A DNA stretch of 8,141 bases, taken from positions 1 to 8,141 of the forward strand of contig JAJYAW010000111.1 of assembly GCA_021779335.1 (NCBI GenBank), written 5' to 3'. Position numbers and translations under genes: made by a program. This document shows, in pieces, positions 1-6,848 of this stretch. The DNA comes from Myxococcales bacterium (GTDB taxonomy: Bacteria; Myxococcota; Myxococcia; Myxococcales; Anaeromyxobacteraceae). The notes beneath the pieces were generated by a model that ran no database searches, had not been told where the DNA came from, and worked only from the letters and a program-made list of their open reading frames with translations. How positions within the stretch are numbered: the first letter of the stretch is position 1; every line of letters starts with the position of its first letter.

Positions 1-6
1 GCAGGT

Positions 7-22
7 CCGGCCGGGCGGCCGG
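7..22. terminator. GC-rich hairpin at the left edge, possible terminator of an upstream gene
   Basis: The arms CCGGCC (7-12) and GGCCGG (17-22) are perfect reverse complements around a 4-base loop, giving a strong 6-bp stem. No T-run follows on either strand, so it is not a classical intrinsic terminator. It could belong to the end of a gene lying left of the window, or be chance in very GC-rich DNA. Confidence 0.25.
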
Positions 23-52
23 GAGGCGTGTCCCCGGCGCGCCCGGCCCGCG

Positions 53-81
53 TCGACAACGCCCCCCTCCCGTGGTTATCT
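53..81 (+). promoter_or_regulatory. weak candidate promoter for the operon
   Basis: This is the only less GC-rich patch ahead of the first gene. TCGACA (53-58) resembles a sigma-70 -35 box, and GGTTAT (74-79), 15 bases on, resembles a poor -10 box. A CACGTG palindrome follows at 88-93 and could bind a regulator or be chance. The match to consensus is low and the spacing is short, so the real promoter may lie elsewhere or use another sigma factor. Confidence 0.2.
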
Positions 82-110
82 CTGGACCACGTGAAGAGCG
101 CGCAGCTCGC

Positions 111-115
111 GAGGA
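111..115 (+). promoter_or_regulatory. Shine-Dalgarno that decides the start of the fusion gene
   Basis: GAGGA lies 7 bases before the ATG at 123, a good ribosome-binding arrangement. The frame is open further upstream to a GTG at 72. The codons between 72 and 122 (such as gtt, tct, gga, cca, cgt, gaa, gca, gct) do not share the strong G/C third-position preference of the gene, so translation very probably starts at 123. Confidence 0.7.
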
Positions 116-122
116 CCCCTGC

Positions 123-3100
123 ATGTTCCAGGTGAAGGCGGAGTCGCCCTACCCGAGGCTGGCGCAGCGCTGGAACACCCCGGGCGCACCCGCCGCGGCG
201 CTCGCCGAGGAGACCCGCGGGGCGCTCGCCGAGGTCACCCCCGGTGATCTCGACCTGGTGGCGCCGCTGGTGGACGTGCTGCTGCGCCGGGTCGACGAGC
301 CCGAAGCGCGCCCGCACGCCCGCCGCGCCCTCTTCGCGCTGCTCGACACCTCGCGCCGCCGCGGCTTCGTCCGGGCGCTGCCGGAGGAGCTCGTCGACCC
401 CTGGCTCCGCCTCCTCCTGCCCATCCTGCCCCGCGCGGACTACACCTTCGGCGAGCTGCTCCGCTCCCGGGAGGAGACCGATCCCAGGACCGTGGCCATC
501 CGGGTGCTGGGCGCCGACGCCACCGAGCTGACCGTCTCCGAGGTGGCGCGCCGGACCCGCGCCATCGCCCGCGGCCTGCTGGCGCTGGTGGGCGACGACC
601 CGCAGGCGCGGGTCGCCATCCTCTCGGAGAACTGCCTGGAGGCGGCCCTCTGCGACCTGGCCTGCCTCTCCAACGGCTTCGTGGACTTCCCCCTGCCGGC
701 CAACGCCGTGGCCGAGCAGACCGTCTTCATGCTGCGCCACTCGCGGGCGCGGGTCCTCCTCTGCAGCGACGAGGAGCAGGTGGCCAAGGTGCTGCCCTCG
801 CTCTCCGGGCTCCCCGACCTGCGCGAGGTGGTGGTCTTCTCCGCCAGCTGCGCCGAGCGCAACGGCCTGCTCTCGCTGGAGCAGATGGTGGGCCAGGGCG
901 CCGGCTTCGACGAGACGGCGCGGGCGGCCCGGGCCGCCGCGGTGCGGTCCACCGACATGGCCACCGCCATGTACACCTCGGGCACCACCGGCAAGCCCAA
1001 GGCCATCATCTTCACCCACGAGAACATCGTCGCGAAGCGGCTCTGCCGGGGCTTCGCGCTGCGAGAGGTGGGCGAGGGCGACACCTTCCTCTGCTACCTG
1101 CCGCTCTACCACACCTTCGGCAGGTACCTGGAGCTGACCGGGACGCTCTGGTGGGGGGCCACCTACACCTTCGCCCGGTCCACGGCCCAGGCCCCGCTGC
1201 TTGAGGACTTCCGCGCCGTCAAGCCGTCGGTCTTCATCTCCGTCCCCAAGAAGTGGATGGAGCTGCAGGACGCGGCCGTCTGGGAGGCCGCCTCCGACGA
1301 CCCCGAGGAGATCGCGGCCCACCTGCGCGCCATCACCGGCACCCGGCTCCGCTACGGCCTCTCGGCGGCCGGCTACCTCGACCCGGCCATCTTCAAGAAC
1401 TTCCACCGCGCCGGCGTGGAGCTCTGCTCCGGCTACGGCATGACCGAGGCCACCGGCGGCATCACCATGACCGCCCCGGGCGGCTACGTGGACGGCTCCA
1501 TCGGCACGCCGCTGCCCGGCGTCGAGTGCCGCCGCGCCGACGACGGCGAGCTCCTCATCCGCGGCGTCTACGTCTCGCCCGGCTACCTGGACCCGGGGCC
1601 GGAGGAGGCCGGCGCGCACGACCCGGACGGCTGGTTCCACACCGGCGATCTCGTCAGCGTCGACGACGGCCACTACCGCATCGTCGGCCGCAAGAAGGAG
1701 ATCTACAAGAACCGCGCCGGGCAGACCATCGCGCCGCAGCGGGTGGAGAACCTCTTCCGCGACTTCGAGGCGGTCGCCCAGGCCTTCCTGGTGGGCGACC
1801 ACCGCGACTACAACACGCTGCTGGTCTGGCCCAACTACGAGCGCGACCCCTCCCACCGCAAGCTGTCGCCGGAGTCGCTCCGCGACCTCCTCTCGTCGCT
1901 GGTGGCCAGCGCCAACCGCTTCCTGGCCCCCTTCGAGCGGGTGGTCGCCTTCCAGGTGCTGCCGCGGGCGCTCGACCTGGAGCACGGCGAGCTGACCCAC
2001 AAGCTCTCCTTCAAGCGCGACGTGGTGGAGCAGCACTGGAAGGACCTGATCGAGAAGATGTACGAGCAGAAGCACCTGGCGCTGCCGGTGGACGGCAACT
2101 TCCTGCGCATCCCGAACTGGGTGCTGCGGGAGATCGGCGTGCTGCAGCACGAGGTCTCGCTGCGCGACGGCCAGCTGGTGGCCGGCGAGCGCACCCTCAC
2201 GGTGGGCGCCGATCCGGCCGCCCCGGGCGCCATGCGCATCGGCGACCTGGCCTACACCGTCGAGGCCTTCCTGGATCTGGGCGCCCTGCTGGCGCGTCCG
2301 TCGCTCTGGCTGGGCAACGAGGCGCTGCGCCGCTTCCTGGGCGAGGAGGCCTTCCGGGCCCTGGTGGGCCGGCGCCGCAAGGGCGGCGGCGATCTGCGCA
2401 TCGATCCGCGCCTCTGGGTGCCGCCGGACGCCGAGCGGCTCCCCGAGCTGCTGGAGCTCGTGGAGGGGCCGGAGGTCACCGTCCGCACCATCCACGCCGC
2501 CGGAGAGCTGCTGCGGGCCGAGCGGCCCGAGGCGCGCCGCGCCATCGCCCACCTCCACGTCGGGCTGGCCGCCGCGGCCACCGAGCAGGCGGCGCTGTGC
2601 CGCGCCCTGCTGCGCCGGGCCGCCGATGCGCCCGACGAGGACGTGCGCCGCCGCGCCTTCCGGGTGCTGCTCCCGAACGAGGAGCCGTCCCGCACGCTGG
2701 AGACCCTGCGCCTCTTCCTCGATCGCATGGGCGCCATGGCGCTGCGCGACGAGGACCTGGCCGACCTGGGCGAGCGGGGCCTGACCGAGGCGCAGGTCCA
2801 CCTGCTGCTTGGCCACCTGGCCTCCGACAAGGCCAACGGCCCCCTGCCCGATCCCTCGGATCGCAAGACCCTCATCGGCGTCATGCGCCTGCTGACGGCC
2901 ACCGCCATCGCGCACCCCACCGCCTTCGCCAGGGTGCGGGTGCCGCTGGCCCGGCTCACCCTCCACGACGACACCGCCATCGCGGCCCGGGCCGGCGAGG
3001 AGTTCGACCGGCTGCGGCGCGGCTTCTCCAACTGGATCGGCCCCAACCTGCGGCTCGCCATCGACCCGCACGACGGCACCGAGTACGGCTGGCAGGAGGT

Positions 3101-4775
3101 GTTGGTCTTCGAGCCCTCGGTCCCGGAGCAGGCGCGCCGGGTGCTGCTCCAGGCGGTGGCCGACTCCACGCTGGTGCGGGCCTCGATTTTCCTGCTGGGG
3201 CGCGGCGTGCTGCTCTCGCTGGCCGACATCCCGCCCGGGGGCGCCACGGTGAGCCTGCTGGGGCGCCAGCACGGCAAGGCCGTCTACCGGCTTTCCATCC
3301 ACACCCGCGCCAGGGAGACCTTCGACGTCGCCATCAACGTGGCCGAGGACCTCTCCTTCGCGGCGCTGCGCGAGGAGGTCAACTGGCTGCTGGCCTGCGG
3401 CGCCCCGCCGCCGCTGGTGGAGCAGTTCGCCGGCTACTTCGGCGAGTGGGGCATCTTCACCGAGGAGTTCATCCCGGGCGACGACGTGGAGCGGCAGGTG
3501 GCCCGCCTGCTGCGCCAGGGCGAGGCGAGGCGGCTCGAGCTGCTCTGGCCCTTCGTGGGCTGGGTCGCGGTGGAGTGCCACGTGCGCTTCTGGGACCGCG
3601 CCGGCCGCCGGCTGGCCCTGCGCAACCCCTCCCCGGCCGCCTTCATCGTCCCCTCCCACGACTACCAGACCGGCGCCCGGCTGGTCTCCATCTCCGACCG
3701 CTCCCCCTGCACCTCGCTCGACGAGGTACTGGACCGCTTCGACGCCGCCTTCCTGGACAAGGTGGGGCAGGCCCGCCCCGAGCTGGTCGGCAAGGTGACC
3801 GACGAGATGGTCCTCTCGGCGGTGGTGGAGGCGCTGGGCCCGGACCGCGCCGTCCCGGTGCTGGAGGAGGCGGCCGGCGGCAAGCGGGCCATCGCCGTCT
3901 CCACCTTCCTGGCCAGGCTGCGCAGCGAGGGGCCGACGCCGCAGCGGGTCTTCTTCGCGGCCCGCCGCTTCAAGCGCTGGCTGGAGGTGAACCCCCAGGC
4001 CACGCCCGAGGCGCAGGTGAAGCACCTCGGCGAGCTGTGGGGCACCTACCGGCTCGGGGAGCTGGAGCAGGTCTGGGCGGACACCCGCGTCCGCTTCTAC
4101 CGCCGCACCGTGCTGCTGGACGCCCGCCCCGAGCTGGGCGCGGCGCTGGACCGGCTCATGCAGCGTATCCGGGCGCTCCCGGCCGGCGGGCTCGACCTGG
4201 CCGAGCAGGTGGCCGCCATCCGCTCCGGGGTGCGCGCCACCGAGGCCGAGGACTTCCTGCTGGCCCACATGACCTACCGGTACCTCTCCCCGGGGGAGGA
4301 CGTGGCGCTCATCTCCATGCCCCACGGCGGCCACGTCACCACCGAGGTCGTGGTGACCCTGCCGGACGAGGCGGGCGGCCGCTTCACGGTGCGCGGCCCG
4401 GTCTCGCCCCGCGAGGTGGCGCGCCTGCTCCACCTCTTCGGGGACTCCAACCTGCAGGTGGCCTTCGCCGCCGAGCACGAGTTCCTGCTCGCCCTGGACG
4501 CCAAGGAGTCGGTCATCGCCGGCCTCTTCTACCGCCCGGTGCGGGCCGACCGGAGCCACATGGAGAAGGTGGTGGTGAGCCGCAGCCAGCGCGGCAAGGG
4601 CGTCGCCGACGGGCTGATGCGCGAGTTCTTCCGCCGCCTGCGGGCGCGCGGCGTCAAGGCGGTCGAGACCGGCTACTTCCAGCCCGAGTACCTGAAGCGC
4701 TTCGGCTTCCGCACCGATCCCGGCTCCGGCGGCCTGGTCCGCGACCTGCCGGCCGACGACACCTTCAACTGGTAA
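123..4775 (+). CDS. AMP-forming acyl-CoA synthetase / pseudokinase-like / GNAT acetyltransferase fusion (1550 aa)
   Basis: Residues 1-105 are a helical extension of unknown role. Residues ~105-640 are an ANL-superfamily adenylation enzyme that should activate a carboxylic acid as acyl-AMP and transfer it to CoA. Visible motifs are the P-loop YTSGTTGKPK (284-293), YGMTE (438-442), DGWFHTGDL (502-510) and GRKKEIYKN (522-530). LPLYHTFGRYLEL (326-338) and FISVPKKWMEL (371-381) resemble long-chain fatty acyl-CoA synthetases. Residues ~660-965 are Leu/Ala/Arg-rich helices, perhaps HEAT-like. Residues ~1040-1200 look like a degenerate protein kinase. Residues ~1420-1545 are a GNAT domain with the acyl-CoA-binding motif RGKGVA (1490-1495) and a closing YLKRFGF (1523-1529). 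Ordinary synthetases are 500-650 residues, so this is more than twice the usual size. No signal peptide or membrane helix is seen, so it is probably cytosolic. The domain ends are solid; the acyl substrate and the acceptor are unknown. Confidence 0.9.
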   Translation: MFQVKAESPYPRLAQRWNTPGAPAAALAEETRGALAEVTPGDLDLVAPLVDVLLRRVDEPEARPHARRALFALLDTSRRRGFVRALPEELVDPWLRLLLPILPRADYTFGELLRSREETDPRTVAIRVLGADATELTVSEVARRTRAIARGLLALVGDDPQARVAILSENCLEAALCDLACLSNGFVDFPLPANAVAEQTVFMLRHSRARVLLCSDEEQVAKVLPSLSGLPDLREVVVFSASCAERNGLLSLEQMVGQGAGFDETARAARAAAVRSTDMATAMYTSGTTGKPKAIIFTHENIVAKRLCRGFALREVGEGDTFLCYLPLYHTFGRYLELTGTLWWGATYTFARSTAQAPLLEDFRAVKPSVFISVPKKWMELQDAAVWEAASDDPEEIAAHLRAITGTRLRYGLSAAGYLDPAIFKNFHRAGVELCSGYGMTEATGGITMTAPGGYVDGSIGTPLPGVECRRADDGELLIRGVYVSPGYLDPGPEEAGAHDPDGWFHTGDLVSVDDGHYRIVGRKKEIYKNRAGQTIAPQRVENLFRDFEAVAQAFLVGDHRDYNTLLVWPNYERDPSHRKLSPESLRDLLSSLVASANRFLAPFERVVAFQVLPRALDLEHGELTHKLSFKRDVVEQHWKDLIEKMYEQKHLALPVDGNFLRIPNWVLREIGVLQHEVSLRDGQLVAGERTLTVGADPAAPGAMRIGDLAYTVEAFLDLGALLARPSLWLGNEALRRFLGEEAFRALVGRRRKGGGDLRIDPRLWVPPDAERLPELLELVEGPEVTVRTIHAAGELLRAERPEARRAIAHLHVGLAAAATEQAALCRALLRRAADAPDEDVRRRAFRVLLPNEEPSRTLETLRLFLDRMGAMALRDEDLADLGERGLTEAQVHLLLGHLASDKANGPLPDPSDRKTLIGVMRLLTATAIAHPTAFARVRVPLARLTLHDDTAIAARAGEEFDRLRRGFSNWIGPNLRLAIDPHDGTEYGWQEVLVFEPSVPEQARRVLLQAVADSTLVRASIFLLGRGVLLSLADIPPGGATVSLLGRQHGKAVYRLSIHTRARETFDVAINVAEDLSFAALREEVNWLLACGAPPPLVEQFAGYFGEWGIFTEEFIPGDDVERQVARLLRQGEARRLELLWPFVGWVAVECHVRFWDRAGRRLALRNPSPAAFIVPSHDYQTGARLVSISDRSPCTSLDEVLDRFDAAFLDKVGQARPELVGKVTDEMVLSAVVEALGPDRAVPVLEEAAGGKRAIAVSTFLARLRSEGPTPQRVFFAARRFKRWLEVNPQATPEAQVKHLGELWGTYRLGELEQVWADTRVRFYRRTVLLDARPELGAALDRLMQRIRALPAGGLDLAEQVAAIRSGVRATEAEDFLLAHMTYRYLSPGEDVALISMPHGGHVTTEVVVTLPDEAGGRFTVRGPVSPREVARLLHLFGDSNLQVAFAAEHEFLLALDAKESVIAGLFYRPVRADRSHMEKVVVSRSQRGKGVADGLMREFFRRLRARGVKAVETGYFQPEYLKRFGFRTDPGSGGLVRDLPADDTFNW
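3240..3722 (+). other. degenerate protein-kinase-like segment inside the fusion (residues ~1040-1200)
   Basis: LLGRQHGKAVYRL (1045-1057) lines up position for position with a kinase glycine loop of the LGRGGFGEVYRA kind. VAIN (1069-1072) sits where VAIK is expected, replacing the ATP-binding lysine with Asn. A glutamate pair (E1084, E1085) follows at about the distance of the helix-C glutamate. EEFIPGDDV (1114-1122) reads like a hinge. LRNPSPAAFIV (1166-1176) fits HRDLKPANFLV with Asp changed to Asn and Asn to Ala, and SDR (1191-1193) stands in the DFG place. If the alignment is right, all the main catalytic residues are lost, so this would be a pseudokinase. The assignment rests on pattern matching by eye. 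Confidence 0.4.
4380..4757 (+). other. C-terminal GNAT acetyltransferase domain (residues ~1420-1545)
   Basis: The order of elements fits GNAT: a first strand and helix (FTVRGPVSPREVARLLHLF, 1421-1439), a strand pair with EFLLALD and VIAGLFYRPV (1464-1473), then strand MEKVVVS leading into RGKGVA (1490-1495), which matches the R/Q-x-x-G-x-G/A pyrophosphate-binding motif. The FGFR ending (1527-1530) is typical of the last strands. The acceptor (protein lysine or small-molecule amine) cannot be read from the sequence. Confidence 0.75.
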
Positions 4776-4793
4776 CGAGGCGCACGCACCGCC

Positions 4794-5924
4794 ATGGCGA
4801 CGCAACCCTGGAAGCTCATCGACACCACCCTCCGCGAGGGAGAGCAGTTCTCCAAGGCCTCCTTCCGCACCGAGGACAAGGTGGAGATCGCCCGCGCCCT
4901 CGACACCTTCGGCGTCGAGTACGTCGAGGTGACCTCGCCGGCCGCCTCGCCGCAGTCGCAGCGCGACGCCGCCGCCATCGTGAAGCTCGGGCTGGGCGCG
5001 CGCATCATCAGCCACACCCGCTGCGTGGTGGACGACGTCAAGGCGGCGGTGGACTCGGGCGTGCGCGGGCTGGGGCTGCTCTTCGCCACCAGCCGCATCC
5101 TGCGCGAGTCGTCGCACGGCAAGTCGATCCAGCAGATCATCGACGCCATGGGGCCGCCCATCGAGTACGCCCTCCGGGCCGGGCTGGAGGTCCGCTTCAG
5201 CGCCGAGGACACCTTCCGCTCCGAGACCGCCGACCTGATCGCCGTCTACCAGGCGGCCGAGCGGCTCGGCGTGCACCGCGTCGGGCTGGCCGACACGGTG
5301 GGCATCGCCACGCCGCGCCAGGTCTACGTGCTGGTCCGCGAGGTGCGCCGCGCGGTGGCCTGCGACATCGGCTTCCACGGCCACAACGACACCGGCTGCG
5401 CCATCGCCAACGCCTTCGACGCCATCGGCGCCGGGGCCACCCACGTCGACGTCTCGGTGCTGGGCATCGGCGAGCGGGTCGGCATCACGCCGCTGGGCGG
5501 CTTCGTGGCGCGCATGTTCTCGCTCGACCCGCAGGGCGTGGGCGAGCGCTACCGGCTGGGGCAGCTGCGCGAGCTGGAGCGGCTGGTGGCCCGCGTCACC
5601 GGCGTGGAGATCCCCTTCAACAACTACGTCACCGGCGAGACCGCTTACAGCCACAAGGCCGGCATGCACCTCAAGGCCATGATGGCCAACCCCGGCAGCT
5701 ACGAGATCATCCCCCCCGAGGCCTTCGGCCTGGCGCGCAAGCTCATCCTGGGCTCGCGCCTGACCGGCCGCGCCGCCATCGCCTACCGGGCGCGGGAGAT
5801 GGGCATCACCTTCGGCGAGCGCGAGCTCAAGGACATCACCCACCGCATCAAGGCGCTGGCCGACGCCGGCGAGCTCTCGGAGGAGCAGATCGACAAGGTG
5901 CTGCGAGAGTGGGTGACGGCGTGA
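4794..5924 (+). CDS. homocitrate synthase (LYS20/LYS21-type), DRE-TIM metallolyase family
   Basis: It should condense acetyl-CoA with 2-oxoglutarate to homocitrate, the first step of the alpha-aminoadipate lysine pathway; in other bacteria homocitrate also serves the nitrogenase cofactor. The 376 residues form one TIM barrel plus a short C-terminal subdomain, without the LeuA-type leucine-binding domain. The opening DTTLREGEQF carries R14, E15 and Q18, the substrate/metal residues of the family. SHTRC (73-77) has the conserved His. FHGHNDTG (194-201) provides metal ligands H195 and H197. LGIGERVGITPLGG (223-236), IPFNNYVTG (273-281) and SHKAGMH (286-292) closely follow yeast LYS20. The ATG lies 18 bases after the fusion gene's stop. 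A weak GAGG at 4777-4780 is 13 bases from it, rather far, so translational coupling is plausible. A Re-citrate synthase, a relative of the same family, is an alternative. Confidence 0.88.
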   Translation: MATQPWKLIDTTLREGEQFSKASFRTEDKVEIARALDTFGVEYVEVTSPAASPQSQRDAAAIVKLGLGARIISHTRCVVDDVKAAVDSGVRGLGLLFATSRILRESSHGKSIQQIIDAMGPPIEYALRAGLEVRFSAEDTFRSETADLIAVYQAAERLGVHRVGLADTVGIATPRQVYVLVREVRRAVACDIGFHGHNDTGCAIANAFDAIGAGATHVDVSVLGIGERVGITPLGGFVARMFSLDPQGVGERYRLGQLRELERLVARVTGVEIPFNNYVTGETAYSHKAGMHLKAMMANPGSYEIIPPEAFGLARKLILGSRLTGRAAIAYRAREMGITFGERELKDITHRIKALADAGELSEEQIDKVLREWVTA

Positions 5925-5958
5925 GCCGGTCCGCCCCCGCCTCGCCCCCCCCTGCTCC
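5925..5958 (+). other. C-rich intergenic gap with a C8 run, no visible ribosome-binding site
   Basis: These 34 bases between the homocitrate synthase stop and the transporter start are dominated by C, with eight C in a row at 5945-5952. No purine-rich Shine-Dalgarno is present. No stem is obvious. The C-rich, G-poor make-up is the kind on which Rho can load, but this is only suggestive. Confidence 0.35.
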
Positions 5959-6816
5959 GTGCGGCCGCCGGCCGTGAGGTCCCGCCTCCTCCTCCTCGCC
6001 GCGGCCGCCCTCTGGTCGACCGGCGGCGCCGCCATCAAGCGGTGCGGCCTGGACGCCTGGCAGCTGGCCGGGGGCCGCTCGCTCATCGCCGCCCTGGTGC
6101 TGCTCGCCTTCGTCCCCGCGGCCCGGCGCCGCCCCACCCGGCTCTCGCTGGCGGTGGCGGTCGCCTACGCCTTCACGGTGATCCTCTTCGTGTCGGCCAC
6201 CAAGCTGACCACCGCGGCCAACGCCATCTTCATCCAGGACACCGCGCCGCTCTGGGTGCTGCTCCTCTCCCCCTGGCTGCTGCGGGAGCGCCCCACCCGC
6301 GGCGAGCTCCTCTCGGTGCCGGTCTTCGCCCTCGGGCTGGGGCTCTTCTTCCTGGACCGGCTCACCCCGGGCCAGGTGACCGGCAACCTGGTGGCGCTGG
6401 CCTCCGGCCTGGCCTTCGGCCTCTCCATCCTGGGGCTGCGCCGCATCGGCGACGGCGGCCCGGCGGCGCTGGTGCTGGGCAACCTGCTGGCGGCGGCCGT
6501 CACCCTGCCCCTCTGGCCCCTCGGCCCGACGCCCACCGCGCTCGACCTCGGGCTGGTCGGCTTCCTGGGCGTCTTCCAGCTCGGGCTCTCCTACCTGCTC
6601 TTCTCCGTGGGCCTGCGCGGCACGCCCGCGGTGGAGGCGGCGCTGCTGGTGCTGCTCGAGCCGGTGCTCAACCCGATCTGGACCTTCCTCTTCGCCGGCG
6701 AGCGGCCCGGCCCCTGGGCCCTCGGCGGCGGCGCCGTCGTCCTGGCGGCGACCGCCTGGCGGACCGTCCAGCCGGCGCTGCTGGCGCGCCGGGCCGTCCG
6801 TCCCGCGCCGGGCTGA
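5959..6816 (+). CDS. EamA/DMT-family transporter, ten membrane helices
   Basis: This 285-residue inner-membrane protein has two EamA repeats (about 7-130 and 140-270) and ten hydrophobic stretches, near 8-26, 33-53, 61-80, 87-107, 114-133, 140-161, 168-186, 193-213, 222-246 and 252-270. Family signatures are ALWSTGGAAIK in helix 1, AIFIQDTAPLWVLLLS (89-104) at the end of repeat 1, and EAALLVLLEPVLNPIW (226-241) with GE (247-248) at the end of repeat 2. Family members usually move amino acids, metabolites or nucleotide precursors, often outward; the substrate here is unknown. The start is GTG at 5959 or GTG at 5974, in the same frame, and neither has a visible ribosome-binding site. It lies 34 bases after the homocitrate synthase gene, so co-transcription is likely and export of a product of the upstream enzymes is conceivable. 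Confidence 0.88.
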   Translation: MRPPAVRSRLLLLAAAALWSTGGAAIKRCGLDAWQLAGGRSLIAALVLLAFVPAARRRPTRLSLAVAVAYAFTVILFVSATKLTTAANAIFIQDTAPLWVLLLSPWLLRERPTRGELLSVPVFALGLGLFFLDRLTPGQVTGNLVALASGLAFGLSILGLRRIGDGGPAALVLGNLLAAAVTLPLWPLGPTPTALDLGLVGFLGVFQLGLSYLLFSVGLRGTPAVEAALLVLLEPVLNPIWTFLFAGERPGPWALGGGAVVLAATAWRTVQPALLARRAVRPAPG

Positions 6817-6846
6817 GCGCCGCCGGACCGGCCTCCGGCACGGCGC
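6817..6846. terminator. hairpin between convergent genes, possible bidirectional terminator
   Basis: Immediately after the transporter stop, GCGCCGCCGGA (6817-6827) pairs with TCCGG (6834-6838) and CGGCGC (6841-6846). This makes an 11-bp stem with a 2-base bulge (CA, 6839-6840) and the loop CCGGCC. It ends three bases before the stop codon of the opposing gene. Neither strand has a T-run, so it may act with Rho or only stabilise the mRNA ends. Confidence 0.45.
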
Positions 6847-6848
6847 CC

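Noticed and set aside
72..122. Upstream GTG (72) as the start of the fusion protein
   Set aside because: The extra codons lack the gene's third-position bias, and a Shine-Dalgarno sits inside them, correctly placed for the ATG at 123.
2252..3277. A 341-codon open frame on the - strand inside the fusion gene
   Set aside because: It is a Ser/Arg-rich shadow of the + strand gene with no motif; the + frame here is continuous with the catalytic domains.
5711..5717. C7 run inside the homocitrate synthase gene as a phase-variation tract
   Set aside because: It encodes part of an Ile-Pro-Pro stretch at a place where LYS20 has a similar sequence, and a run of seven C is unremarkable at this GC content.
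1253..5977. A 1574-codon open frame on the + strand in another frame, overlapping the fusion and homocitrate synthase genes
   Set aside because: Its product is an Arg/Gly/Pro/Ala-rich string without recognisable domains. Long stop-free shadow frames are expected opposite genes with almost only G/C at third positions, and both real genes it overlaps have clear family motifs.
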